Source: SZUA-430 sp034440175
GTDB lineage: Bacteria; Pseudomonadota; Alphaproteobacteria; Micropepsales; Micropepsaceae
Assembly: GCA_034440175.1 (NCBI GenBank)
Contig: JAWXBO010000136.1
Location: 1 to 64,000, forward strand
Direction of reading: 5' to 3'
DNA length: 64,000 bases
Shown here one piece after another: positions 42,815 through 51,492 of this stretch (position 1 is its first letter; every line of letters begins with the position of its first letter). The position numbers were made by a program, and so were the translations under genes. Below the pieces are notes generated by a model. The model saw only the letters and a list, made by a program, of their open reading frames with translations. It did no database searches and had not been told where the DNA came from.

Positions 42815-43387
42815 GTGTTAGCCACTTCTGAGCGCGCACCTCAGGCTTACCCCGCGTTGGTGTTGAACGCGGATTTCAGGCCGCTGTCTTATTTTCCGCT
42901 GTCGCTGTGGTCGTGGCAGGACACGATCAAAGCCGTGTTCATGGACCGCGTAAACATCGTCGAGCAGTATGACCGTATCGTGCACTCGCCCTCTTTGGCG
43001 ATGCGGTTACCGTCCGTCGTTTCGCTGAAGGCCTATGTCAAGCCCTCGCGCCACCCGGCCTTTACGCGCTTCAACGTCTTCCTGCGCGATCGCTTTCAGT
43101 GCCAGTACTGCCACGGCACGCGCACCGCCAACGACCTCACCTTTGATCACGTCGTCCCCCGTTCGCGTGGCGGCCGCACGACCTGGGAAAACGTTGTCAC
43201 CGCGTGCGCGCCCTGCAACCTGTTCAAGGGCGGTAAGCTGCCTCACCAGGCAGGCATGTTCCCCCTTCAGCGTCCGCATCGTCCAACCGTGACCTTGCTT
43301 CACACCAACGGCCGCCTCTTCCCGCCCAACTATCTGCACCAGTCCTGGGCCGACTATCTCTACTGGGACACAGAGCTCGAGCCGTAA
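42815..43387 (+). CDS. HNH endonuclease-family protein
   Basis: 190 residues from a GTG start. An N-terminal segment PALVLNADFRPLSYFPLSLWSWQDTI region (17-40) typical of this widely conserved bacterial subgroup, then the HNH core: CQYCHGTRTANDLTFDHVVPRSRGG and TWENVVTACAPCNLFKGGK with two Cys pairs. Housekeeping members occur across alphaproteobacteria with unknown roles in DNA metabolism, separate from restriction systems. Convergent with a GNAT gene two bases away. Confidence 0.85.
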   Translation: MLATSERAPQAYPALVLNADFRPLSYFPLSLWSWQDTIKAVFMDRVNIVEQYDRIVHSPSLAMRLPSVVSLKAYVKPSRHPAFTRFNVFLRDRFQCQYCHGTRTANDLTFDHVVPRSRGGRTTWENVVTACAPCNLFKGGKLPHQAGMFPLQRPHRPTVTLLHTNGRLFPPNYLHQSWADYLYWDTELEP

Positions 43388-43389
43388 GC

Positions 43390-44001
43390 TCAGCCGCGCC
43401 CTGCGCGCCACATGCCCCACAAGGGTGGCGCGTCGGCGCGAGGGCGGAACTCTGAGATAACTTCAAACCCATGCCGGCGGTACAACGCCAGATTTTTCGG
43501 GCTCGACGATTCCAGGTAGGCGGGCAGCCTCTTCGTATCGATGGTGCGGAGGTTCGCCTCAAGCAAGGCAGAACCAATACCATGTCCCTGAAATTTCGGA
43601 TCCACGCCGATGGTCATCAGATAAAAATGCGGCGGCCCCTTGGGATGATGGCGCTCGGTCGTCTTGCGAAAGTCATTCACCCGTGACAGCCCGCCAAATC
43701 CTGCAAACGCAATCATCGCCGGGATCATTTTCAGCTCCTGCAAAATGGGCTGCTTCAGATCGGCGCGCTCCGGCGGCACCCACAGGGCCGCAGCACTAAG
43801 GTCCGGCGTCGTCCAAAGCTCGTTTCCGGGCAACCCCAGATTGGCAACCAGAAAGCCGAACATGTGCCGCCGCCCGGCGTCGCGCTTGCCATCGCGCCGC
43901 CCCATCCAGCATGTCACCGGATCATCCGCAAACGCTGCGGCCAGGGTTTCGCCCGCACGCGAACAATTGGCAGCCGTTGCACGCTGCGGCTCAGCCACCA
44001 C
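43390..44001 (-). CDS. GNAT family N-acetyltransferase
   Basis: 203 residues, GTG start. Acetyl-CoA-binding motif A LMTIGVDPKFQGHGIGSALLEAN and the C-terminal LYRRHGFEVISEF strand. Subgroup resembles acetyltransferases with an N-terminal ADDPVTCWM segment. Substrate unknown. Lies two bases downstream of coq7 on the same strand, so it may be transcribed with dsbB-coq7. Confidence 0.8.
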   Translation of the reverse strand: MVAEPQRATAANCSRAGETLAAAFADDPVTCWMGRRDGKRDAGRRHMFGFLVANLGLPGNELWTTPDLSAAALWVPPERADLKQPILQELKMIPAMIAFAGFGGLSRVNDFRKTTERHHPKGPPHFYLMTIGVDPKFQGHGIGSALLEANLRTIDTKRLPAYLESSSPKNLALYRRHGFEVISEFRPRADAPPLWGMWRAGRG

Positions 44002-44003
44002 CG

Positions 44004-44561
44004 CTAAAACCGCTCCGACAGCCGAATAGCAAGCCTGCAGCCGGTTTTGATCGCCTCCGAAAGCACCTGATACCCCGGCGCATCCTCCGCGCCGTGCTCG
44101 ATCGCAGTCTCGCGATGCGCAATTTCATCTTCCCGAAACGCTTCGATCGTTGACTTGAACTCAGCGTGCTCCGCGCCGTCCTGCGCCAGCGCCGCCACCT
44201 GAGAGGCATAGTGCTCGTCGATCACCTCTTCAACCGCCGCAGTGCACGCCATCGCAACCTTCTCGCCCAGCATGGCCGTGACGGCCCCCAGCGCGTAACC
44301 TGCAACGCTCCACAACGGCGACAGAACTGTCGGCCTCACGCCATGCTCGGCCACCAACGCATCGAACTTCTGCAGGTGCGCCTGCTCCTGGGCTTCCATG
44401 TGTTTTATTGTGTCACCACAAGCCGTGTGCCCCAGCACTGCCAGTTGCCCGCGATAAATCTGCACCGCACCATACTCGCCCGCATGATCAACCCGGATCA
44501 TCCGTGCAAGATTCCCGCCGGACGCACCATGCCCTGGCAATCGCGGTGTTGCCTTCACCAT
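44004..44561 (-). CDS. coq7: 3-demethoxyubiquinol 3-hydroxylase Coq7
   Basis: Di-iron monooxygenase of ubiquinone synthesis. 185 residues; iron-ligand motifs are present: MIRVDHAGEYGAVQIYRGQL, EAQEQAHLQKFDALV, EEVIDEHYASQ and REDEIAHRETAIEHGAE. ATG at 44561 overlaps the dsbB stop (TGATG), showing coupling; the longer upstream frame lies inside dsbB and is not family-like. Confidence 0.93.
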   Translation of the reverse strand: MVKATPRLPGHGASGGNLARMIRVDHAGEYGAVQIYRGQLAVLGHTACGDTIKHMEAQEQAHLQKFDALVAEHGVRPTVLSPLWSVAGYALGAVTAMLGEKVAMACTAAVEEVIDEHYASQVAALAQDGAEHAEFKSTIEAFREDEIAHRETAIEHGAEDAPGYQVLSEAIKTGCRLAIRLSERF

Positions 44562-45085
44562 CAGCGTCGCCCCCTCAGGCCCAGTCCAGCCAAAGCCAGC
44601 ACCAGCAGCGAAAACAAAACATTGAACCCCGCCAGCGACACACCAAACAAAGTCCACGCTGCCACATCGCACATGACAATCTCAGCCGAGGAAATGCTGT
44701 CGAGCCCGCCGTTCAGATCGACACCGCCCCCACCCGCCGTGCAGGTCGGCGGCCCTTTCCACCAGGTGTACTCGATGCCCGCATGATAGAGCCCCTGCCC
44801 GGCACTCCACAGCGCCAGCAGCGCCGCCAGTGCAAACAACCCCGTCACGACGGCACGCGGTGCGCTCAACCTCTGCGCCCCAATCAGCCCGAAGCCAACC
44901 GCAATCAGCAAATACCACGGCACCCGTTGCTCCAGGCACAAAGGGCAGGGCGGCAACCCGCCGAACACCTGAAACGCCCAGGCACCCGCGATGATCAAAA
45001 CGCTAACCAGCGCAATTCCGATCGCCGGAAACTGCGGGTGCTGGCCGATTGCGCGCATCCGCGCCGGAAGTGCTTGCTCTGTCAT
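44561..45085 (-). CDS. dsbB: Disulfide bond formation protein DsbB
   Basis: Inner-membrane quinone reductase-like protein that reoxidises DsbA. 174 residues, four helices; the first redox pair is CPLC (about 47-50), the second pair is Cys114 (GPPTCTAG) and Cys139 (EIVMCDVAAW), matching DsbB topology. Coupled to coq7 downstream; ubiquinone made through Coq7 is the DsbB electron acceptor, so the pairing is functionally sensible. Confidence 0.87.
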   Translation of the reverse strand: MTEQALPARMRAIGQHPQFPAIGIALVSVLIIAGAWAFQVFGGLPPCPLCLEQRVPWYLLIAVGFGLIGAQRLSAPRAVVTGLFALAALLALWSAGQGLYHAGIEYTWWKGPPTCTAGGGGVDLNGGLDSISSAEIVMCDVAAWTLFGVSLAGFNVLFSLLVLALAGLGLRGRR

Positions 45086-45177
45086 CAGGCCATACTAACC
45101 CGCTCCGCGCCCGGCCGCACGCACCCATGAATGCGGCATTGAGCGCCGCAAATCGGCCAAACCTCACCAAGCCTCAG

Positions 45178-45205
45178 TTGACGAACGCCCCCACGTCCCT
45201 AATAT
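45178..45205 (+). promoter_or_regulatory. Putative sigma-70-type promoter for tRNA-Leu
   Basis: TTGACG at 45178-45183 and TAATAT at 45200-45205, spaced by 16 bases, lie about 68 bases upstream of the tRNA-Leu 5' end on the same strand. The hexamers are close to consensus; the leader would be about 60 bases long. Confidence 0.45.
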
Positions 45206-45272
45206 GCGCCCCCTTGCGCTAAGCCGAGGGTTGGCCACCACCAAGTCCAGCCCCGTGACGCCCCGCAATCGT

Positions 45273-45357
45273 GCCCTGGTGGTGGAACTGGTAGACGCGC
45301 TGGACTCAAAATCCAGTATCTTCGGATGTGACGGTTCGACTCCGTCCCAGGGCACCA
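45273..45357 (+). tRNA. tRNA-Leu (anticodon CAA)
   Basis: 85 bases. Acceptor arms GCCCTGG and CCAGGGC pair exactly, followed by A and an encoded CCA. The anticodon stem CTGGA/TCCAG closes the loop CTCAAAA, giving anticodon CAA (codon UUG). A long variable arm (TATCTTCGGATGTGA region) marks a class II tRNA, as expected for leucine, and the T-arm GGTTCGACTCC is present. No integrase or repeated 3' end is found downstream. Confidence 0.95.
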
Positions 45358-45520
45358 ACTTGACGCTGACACGCAAAGTCTTCTCGTGTAAACTCACGAA
45401 GCGCGACCGGCGAGCGCAGCCTTGCCAGTGCACTACAATCTCAATTCGCGGATGAAGCCAGCTGCCGTTGGTGGCCGCTCTCAACGCGCCGATGAAATCC
45501 TCCCCCACTTGGAGACCAGG

Positions 45521-46315
45521 ATGACAGCACTCGACAATTCGCTCGCACTCGAGCCGCAAGGGCAGGGCAGATGGCGCGCGCTTGCCGATCCGCAATACGA
45601 AGCAAACACCGGGATGTTCGGCGGCTGGACGATGGCGCTCCTCGCGAAGGCGGTGCTCGCGCACCCGGACGCGCAAGGCACGCTCTCCGCCGCCACCGTT
45701 CATTACGTGAACCGCGTCCCGCCCGGCTCGTTTTTGAATCTCCACGCGCAGCGCCTCGGCGCCAGCCGCTCGCTCGCCTATTGGCGCTGTGATCTCATCG
45801 TCGAAGGCGCGACCTCAGGCGAACTTGCTGCGACCGCGACCATGGTGCTCGCCAACCGGCGCGAGAGCGACCGCTTCACCGAAGACCAGATGCCAGGCGC
45901 TCCGCCGCCCGAAACCATCGAACCGTTTCACCCGCCCGGCCCCTTCGGCCAGCGCGTCGACATGCGCGCCGTGTTGGGCAGCCCACCCTTCAACAAGCCG
46001 TCCACCCGCTCGCTGGTGTGGCAACGCGAAACCTCGGGCCGCAAACTCGACGCCGTACAAATGGCGTTCCTCTGCGACATCGGCCCCCCGCGCGTCTGGT
46101 ACCTCGGCATGACGCCGCGCCCTTCTTCGACGACGACGATGTCGATCTACATCCACGCGACCGAACCCGAACTCGCCGCCTGCGGCGACGACTTCGTCCT
46201 CTCCGACATGATCGGAACGCGCATCGAACACGCAACCGTCGGTTCGAACGCGAAAATGTGGAGCCGGGGCGGCACGCTGCTCGCAACGACGGAACAGCTG
46301 TGTTGGTTCCGGTAG
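45521..46315 (+). CDS. Acyl-CoA thioesterase-like double hotdog protein
   Basis: 264 residues. The N-terminal half reads GMFGGWTMALLAKAVL and ATVHYVNRVPPG, the C-terminal half ends KMWSRGGTLLATTEQLCWFR, matching the TesB/4HBT_3 double-hotdog layout. It probably hydrolyses acyl-CoA esters; chain length unknown. ATG at 45521 is preferred over the upstream ATG at 45422, which would include residues with no family match. Confidence 0.75.
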   Translation: MTALDNSLALEPQGQGRWRALADPQYEANTGMFGGWTMALLAKAVLAHPDAQGTLSAATVHYVNRVPPGSFLNLHAQRLGASRSLAYWRCDLIVEGATSGELAATATMVLANRRESDRFTEDQMPGAPPPETIEPFHPPGPFGQRVDMRAVLGSPPFNKPSTRSLVWQRETSGRKLDAVQMAFLCDIGPPRVWYLGMTPRPSSTTTMSIYIHATEPELAACGDDFVLSDMIGTRIEHATVGSNAKMWSRGGTLLATTEQLCWFR

Positions 46316-46427
46316 GAATTCCGCGACGCGACACATCAACCGATGGCGAGCGAAATGAGTATGCTGACCATGGTTCCTGGAACGAGCCGTCCGTCGGCTT
46401 ACACAACGCCCCGTTTGCGCGCGCACC

Positions 46428-46464
46428 CCTCACCCTTTTTTTCGCTTCGCAAAAAAGGGTGAGG
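46428..46464. terminator. 14-bp perfect hairpin downstream of the thioesterase gene
   Basis: CCTCACCCTTTTTT at 46428-46441 is followed by a nine-base loop and its exact complement AAAAAAGGGTGAGG at 46451-46464. The A/T-rich top and G/C-rich base make a stable stem that could end transcripts. It lies in a 323-base gene-free gap (46316-46638) in which nothing else was recognised. Confidence 0.55.
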
Positions 46465-46638
46465 AGACAATTTCCGTCCCGCACAAGTGGCGAGTCAGTC
46501 CCATCTCCCGCAGCAGGACACGTGCGACTTATGTAACTCAGCGCGTTCAACGAAACGCAAGCGCACCCCAGCCCCCCATTCCCGATAGACTCCCACAAAT
46601 GCGAATCGCCACAAAGGCGACGCCGGGGGAGATGCGTC

Positions 46639-47265
46639 ATGTGGAAATTCATCCGTAGATGGTCATGGGAAATCGCAACGGTCGCCCTTACCGTATCCGC
46701 ACTCGGCGTCGGTCTGTCGATGACCACGAACCGGCAACTCGCCTACGCGCCCTGCCTCGGTAACGTCATGGCGGCCCTGCGCCTCGATCCGGCCGCAGCC
46801 AAGTGGACAAAAATCTCGTCTGAGCCGGTTCAGGCCAAACCAACCGATTGCGCCATGGCCGAAGACGTTGCGCGCGACACGCACCGCGTCATTGCCGATC
46901 TGTTGTCAAGCGACCCGGCTTTGTTCAATCGGCTGCCGATGCTTCTGGCCGATGCAGGCATGGAATGCAACGCCGATGACCTCTCCATCGTCTGCGATTG
47001 CAAGGCGGCAGGCCCCTTTGCCATTGCCAACCCCTGTGCCGATTGCCAATCGCTCATCAATCTGCCGTTGCCCTTCAAGCGCGCGCTGTTCGTCGCCGTC
47101 AACAAGCGCACCGGCATCCGCAAGGGCAAGACCGTTCAGCTGGGCCGCTATGTCGTCGAAGTCTCCTACGCCACCGCCTTGTTCGAAGCTCCACGGCCCA
47201 AGCCCGCCGAAATCATGTCGGCGCAAGTCTCGAACCAAATCATCGACCGCGCCTACGAGTGGTGA
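46639..47265 (+). CDS. Unknown membrane-anchored Cys-containing protein
   Basis: 208 residues, not recognised. A short basic N-terminus and one hydrophobic segment (about 12-30) act as a signal anchor; the remainder should be periplasmic. It carries seven cysteines, including VCDCKAAG and NPCADCQSL, suggesting disulfides or a metal site. A preceding AGGCGACGCCGGGGGAG provides the ribosome site for ATG at 46639. Stands alone between two same/opposite-strand genes. Confidence 0.6.
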   Translation: MWKFIRRWSWEIATVALTVSALGVGLSMTTNRQLAYAPCLGNVMAALRLDPAAAKWTKISSEPVQAKPTDCAMAEDVARDTHRVIADLLSSDPALFNRLPMLLADAGMECNADDLSIVCDCKAAGPFAIANPCADCQSLINLPLPFKRALFVAVNKRTGIRKGKTVQLGRYVVEVSYATALFEAPRPKPAEIMSAQVSNQIIDRAYEW

Positions 47266-47319
47266 AACCCCTGGTATGCGCAACCCGGGTGCCTGGCCAT
47301 CACCGTCTTGCGGCGAAAT

Positions 47320-48486
47320 CTACGTCATCTCCTGCAGTTTTCTGGCAAGCCCGGCAACGCCTATTGCATCGATGCCATCATTTACTGAAAAGAGCTCGTC
47401 GCCCGGATAGACCACAAATCGCGCCGCTGGTTTCAAATCCTCACACGAACGATGGAAACCGCGTTCAACCGTTGGTGCGGAACTGAGTTTGATCTCTATG
47501 GCCCACACTTTGCCACCCGGCAAGGTGAGGACGAGGTCCACTTCGTTGCCGTTTGAAGTGCGGTAGTAATTGGCTTCCGTTCCCTCGGGGGCCGCTCCAA
47601 TCAGCGTTTCTGACACGAAGCTTTCCCAGCTATGCCCCACGACCGGATGGCCCAGCAACGATTCTTTGCTGCCAATGCCCAACAGCGCATGCGCAACGCC
47701 ACTGTCACGCACATAGACTTTTGGTGATTTCACCAAACGTTTTCCCACATTGCGATGCCACGCCGGCAGCCGTCGTACCAAAAGCAAATCGACAAGCAAA
47801 TCGAGATAGCTTGCAACTGTCATTCCCGAGACGCCAAGGCCTCGTGCAAAAGTCGCCGCGTTGAATATTTGGGATTGGTTGTGCGCAAGCATGATCCAGA
47901 ACCGGCGAAGCGTTTCCGCAGCTATGCGTGAACCAAACTGCGGCACATCGCGTCCGAGATACGTGCGAATGAAATTGCGCCTCCACTCAATGCTCAGAGT
48001 GTCATTCTCCGCAAGAAAGCTGCGCGGAAAGCCGCCGCGTACCCACAGGGTTTCAATTGTGGGAGGCTCGACTTCCAGTGCATCGAATGGTCCCAGCTCA
48101 AGATAAGAGATACGCCCGGCCAGACTCTCTCCCGATTGCCTGAGCAAGTCCATCGCCGCAGAGCCAAGAAGTAGAAATCGTCCGTTGGCTTTGCCCTGGC
48201 GTCGCCCTCTGTCTATGACGCCGCGTAAACTTTGAAATAGTTCTGGTAGCCGATGCACCTCATCGAGAATGATCAACTCATCCTGGTGGTCCTCACAATA
48301 GCGAGCGGGATTGGAAAGTTTTGCGCGCTCGCCTTCGTCTTCCAGATCGAGATAGACGCAACGCTGCTGCGCTGCGATCTGCAACGCCAGTGTCGTTTTT
48401 CCAGCTTGACGCGGCCCGAGCAGGACCACCGCCGGTGAATGGGCGAGTAGATGTTGGAGTCGGGTGGCGAGACGGCGGTGCAGCAT
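47320..48486 (-). CDS. AAA ATPase with DUF4143 domain
   Basis: 388 residues. Walker A LLGPRQAGKTTLA at about 22-34, Walker B ELIILDEVHRLPELF, sensor FLLLGSAAMDLL, then a winged-helix-like region and a C-terminal PD-(D/E)xK-like part with NGNEVDLVLTLPGGKVWAIEIKLS. These AAA_14/DUF4143 proteins are common, patchily distributed and of unknown function, often linked to mobile or stress loci. An AT-rich upstream region with two dyads (48498-48548) precedes it on the minus strand. Its patchy family distribution and neighbouring relic hint at acquired DNA. Confidence 0.85.
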   Translation of the reverse strand: MLHRRLATRLQHLLAHSPAVVLLGPRQAGKTTLALQIAAQQRCVYLDLEDEGERAKLSNPARYCEDHQDELIILDEVHRLPELFQSLRGVIDRGRRQGKANGRFLLLGSAAMDLLRQSGESLAGRISYLELGPFDALEVEPPTIETLWVRGGFPRSFLAENDTLSIEWRRNFIRTYLGRDVPQFGSRIAAETLRRFWIMLAHNQSQIFNAATFARGLGVSGMTVASYLDLLVDLLLVRRLPAWHRNVGKRLVKSPKVYVRDSGVAHALLGIGSKESLLGHPVVGHSWESFVSETLIGAAPEGTEANYYRTSNGNEVDLVLTLPGGKVWAIEIKLSSAPTVERGFHRSCEDLKPAARFVVYPGDELFSVNDGIDAIGVAGLARKLQEMT

Positions 48487-48560
48487 CAGTGCAAATGTAT
48501 AGGTAGACTATAGATTTACAATAAACATAAAAATGATAATAATATCATATAGATAGAACT
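48487..48560 (-). promoter_or_regulatory. AT-rich upstream region of the AAA/DUF4143 gene with two short dyads
   Basis: This stretch is far more AT-rich than its surroundings. It contains ATGATA-ATAA-TATCAT (48533-48548, six-base arms) and TATAG-N5-CTATA (48498-48512). The position just before the start codon suggests promoter and operator elements, possibly for autoregulation. No exact -35/-10 pair stands out. Confidence 0.4.
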
Positions 48561-48648
48561 TGCAAAGTTTGGAAAACAAGGTCCTGATGAAATTTCGCCC
48601 CGCCAAGGGTGCCGCCAACAAGGGTCCCGCCAGCAATCTTGTGTATAG

Positions 48649-49071
48649 GTGCTGCCGGGTTCATTGTCCCCGGCTCGCCATGACCAACGCCTCTTAGCCT
48701 TCAACTGCGGCAGGTTTCAGTGCAAGCCCGGCTTCTTCATCGAAGGTGACACGGACACGGCCTATATCCGATCACCTGTCCCCGCCTATTTGATCGAACA
48801 CCCCAAGGGCCGCGCGTTGTTCGACACAGGCCCCGGCCATCAAAGCGCCCACGTAAAACTGCCTTCAGGCGGCCTGCTGCCCGCCGCAGACTGTTGCCAT
48901 ATCCAAAGCAACCTCGACGAAATGAAACTGCCGGGTTTCACCTTTGACAAAGTGGCAGGCCTCGCCACCCTGGAGCGCCTGACCACTCTGCGCACCCAGG
49001 GCACGCGCATTTATTTTGGCCACGATGCGCAATTGTGGAAGCCGGTCTGCGAAGGCAAGTCTATTTCCTGA
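48649..49071 (+). pseudogene. Decayed metallo-beta-lactamase-fold (AHL lactonase-like) gene with internal deletion
   Basis: The remaining 140 codons read the N-terminal part of the family (LAFNCGRFQCKPGFFIEG, PVPAYLIEHPKGRALFDTG) joined directly to the C-terminal part (PGHQSAHVKLPSGG, DEMKLPGFTFDK, GTRIYFGHDAQLWKP). The HxHxDH metal motif and about 100 residues normally between DTG and the PGHQS segment are missing. The join lies near 48826-48840 at a short GPG/CCCGGC match. The start is also unclear. Not expected to be active. Confidence 0.7.
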
Positions 49072-49795
49072 ACCGCCCGCCAACCCGCTCGGCAAAGTCG
49101 GCGCCTATGCCCGAACTGTTGAACACTTCATGCGCCAGACCCGCGTCGAGCGATAGATCTTCTGACTCCATCATCAGTTTCTTGTAAGCAAAAACGCTGT
49201 GACGGCTATTGGCCGCAATGTCGCGGGCCAAGGACATTGCCTCTGCGTCCAGCCGCTCATCGGGGACACAATGATTGGCAAGCCCTGTCCGCGCCGCCTC
49301 CGCACCCGAAACCGGCCGCGAGGAAAACATCATCTCGCGCGCTTTCCATTGCCCCACGCGCCGCGGCAGGCGCTGGCTCATCCCCCAGGCCGGCACCAGC
49401 GCGAACTTGCCATGCGTATCGGCAAAGCTCGCCGATTCTCCGGCAATGATAATGTCCGCCGCCAGCACCAGCTCAAGCCCGCCGGTAAAACAGCCGCCTT
49501 GCACGGCCGCGATCACCGGCTGGGGCAGGGTGGCCAAGCGCGTGATCACCCTCGCCTGATAAAACGCCTCAGGCGCCTGCACCCCGCGCTCTCCCAAATC
49601 GTTCCCGGCGCAAAACACCGGGCCGTTGGCCTTCAATATCACGGCACCAAAAGCATCACCTGCAGCCCGAATGGCCATCACATGCGCATCCAGCTCGCCA
49701 AACAAAGCCAGGTTCAACGCATTGCGCTTCTCGGGCCGGTTCAGCGTCAAAACCACAACACTGCCTTCATCAGCCCGTAAGACCAGGTCACTCAT
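49061..49795 (-). CDS. Enoyl-CoA hydratase/isomerase family protein
   Basis: 244 residues of the crotonase fold: NRPEKRNALNLALFGEL, the oxyanion-hole segments AVILKANGPVFCAGNDLGE and GGCFTGGLELVLAADIIIA. Substrate unknown; it may join the acyl-CoA metabolism seen elsewhere. ATG at 49795 preferred to a longer frame. The 3' end overlaps the lactonase relic by 11 bases, convergent. Confidence 0.86.
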   Translation of the reverse strand: MSDLVLRADEGSVVVLTLNRPEKRNALNLALFGELDAHVMAIRAAGDAFGAVILKANGPVFCAGNDLGERGVQAPEAFYQARVITRLATLPQPVIAAVQGGCFTGGLELVLAADIIIAGESASFADTHGKFALVPAWGMSQRLPRRVGQWKAREMMFSSRPVSGAEAARTGLANHCVPDERLDAEAMSLARDIAANSRHSVFAYKKLMMESEDLSLDAGLAHEVFNSSGIGADFAERVGGRFRK

Positions 49796-50007
49796 GCTTG
49801 CATTTCTCCATGCGGACATTTCATCAAGTCACAACCGTGACGCGTGTACCACACGAACACAACTTTATGACCCTGGTTACTACAACTGGTGATCACCGCC
49901 GCCCAACCATACCATATGCATGCGCCGGCTCCAGCCAGCTTGAAAACCAATCCTCCACCTGTGGCCCGCCTCACCGCTACGTTGGCCCGGGGATTTGGGG
50001 GGACAGA

Positions 50008-51483
50008 ATGCGGTGGACGCCGATAAAGCCGGGCCGTCAGGCTTTCGGCTGGAGATATGTTGCGGCGTTTGTGGCTGTCATGTTGCCGTGGCACACAGCG
50101 CAGGCACAAACACTGCAGGATGCGCTGGCCAAAACCTATCAGACCAACCCTGATTTGGCGGCGGAGCGTGCCCGCTTGCGTGCCGTCGATGAAGACGTAT
50201 CACAGGCCAATGCGAAATGGCGGCCGTCAGTTTCGCTCGAAGGTGACTACAGCCTCTATTCGGCAACAGTAAAAGATTCAGCATCAAAGTTCGACATTCG
50301 CAGCCAATCCTGGTCGGCAGATATCGTCGCCAGACAACCGTTGTTGACCAGCGGCAGAAACGCAGCCGCCAAGCGCCAGGCCCTTGCACGCGTGCGCGGC
50401 GCAGTTGCGCGCCTGCGTGCCAGGGAACAGCGTATCCTCCTCGATGCCGCAACCGTCTTCGTCGATGTTTTGCGAAACGAAGCCGTTCTCGACCTGGTGC
50501 GCACCGACATTTCGCTGCTGCAGGATCTGTTCAAGGAATTCAGCGACCGGCGTGACAAGGCCAAGGCAACCGACACCGAGGTCGATCAGATTCAGGCGGC
50601 CCTCGAAGCAGCGCGCGCCACATGTATCGCGAATTTCGCCGAACTCCAGGACAGCTGGCGCGCCTATGAGCAAGTTGTGGGTGAGCCGCCGTTAGCGGTA
50701 GTGGTGGCGGTTGCCGAAGATGCACCGCGGGTCAATCCCTGCATCGACGCCAAAGGCCAACGCCTGCGTTCAACTCTTGCCGTGCCTGAAAAACTTCCCG
50801 CGCCGCCCGCCTCTCTCGAAGAAGTGGAGAAAGCAGCTCAAGGCAAAGTGCCGGAAATCGACGAGGCGCGCGCCGTCGAAGAAGAATCCAGCCATGCCGT
50901 CTCAAAGGCCTACGCAGACCTGCTTCCCAGCGCACAAATCACAGCGCGCCTGGGCACCAGCGGTCAGGAATATGACCCCGAATCTCTCAAGCGAGAAGCC
51001 TCAATCAGTGCAGGCATCACAATACCCTTGTTCAATACCGGTGCCGAATGGTCAGAGATCCGTGCCGCACGCGAACTCAACAATCAAGCGCGTTTGAAAA
51101 TCACCAGCAGTCAGCGCCAGAGCCTGCGCAACGCCGTTCGTGCCTGGTACGAGCTTGTGTCGATCCGCGCCATTAGAAACGTCAACAAGGTGCAAGCAGC
51201 CACCGTGCTGCGCGCCTTCGAAGGTCTGCGCAAGGAAATCGCAGACCCCAAGCTGCACCGCTCAGTGACTGACCTGTTGGGCCTGAGGCAAGGCTATCTT
51301 TTGACCCAGTCACAATTGATGGCCAGCAACCGCAATGAAGCGATAGCGATTTTCACCCTGCTGGCCGCCATGGGTAATCTCAATGCGGGTTATCTGGCAC
51401 TCCCGGTCGAAATCTACGACGCCAAGGCAAACCAGAAAGCCCAGGCCACGCGCCTCGTGGGCGATTCCATCCACGGCGAGTAA
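50008..51483 (+). CDS. TolC family outer-membrane efflux/secretion channel
   Basis: 491 residues. Signal peptide around VAAFVAVMLPWHTAQAQ, then TLQDALAKTYQTNPDLAAERARLRAVDEDVSQA, the hallmark N-terminal repeat of TolC/BapA proteins, and the second half NAVRAWYELVSIRAI repeat. It should form a trimeric periplasmic tunnel for type I secretion or RND efflux. No inner-membrane pump or membrane fusion protein is adjacent in this window. ATG at 50008 has GGGGGGAC upstream; a longer frame lacks signal-peptide logic. Confidence 0.88.
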   Translation: MRWTPIKPGRQAFGWRYVAAFVAVMLPWHTAQAQTLQDALAKTYQTNPDLAAERARLRAVDEDVSQANAKWRPSVSLEGDYSLYSATVKDSASKFDIRSQSWSADIVARQPLLTSGRNAAAKRQALARVRGAVARLRAREQRILLDAATVFVDVLRNEAVLDLVRTDISLLQDLFKEFSDRRDKAKATDTEVDQIQAALEAARATCIANFAELQDSWRAYEQVVGEPPLAVVVAVAEDAPRVNPCIDAKGQRLRSTLAVPEKLPAPPASLEEVEKAAQGKVPEIDEARAVEEESSHAVSKAYADLLPSAQITARLGTSGQEYDPESLKREASISAGITIPLFNTGAEWSEIRAARELNNQARLKITSSQRQSLRNAVRAWYELVSIRAIRNVNKVQAATVLRAFEGLRKEIADPKLHRSVTDLLGLRQGYLLTQSQLMASNRNEAIAIFTLLAAMGNLNAGYLALPVEIYDAKANQKAQATRLVGDSIHGE

Positions 51484-51492
51484 GGGCGCGCT

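Noticed and set aside
45204..45455. Frame through the tRNA-Leu region
   Set aside because: It runs across the tRNA gene and has no conserved sequence.
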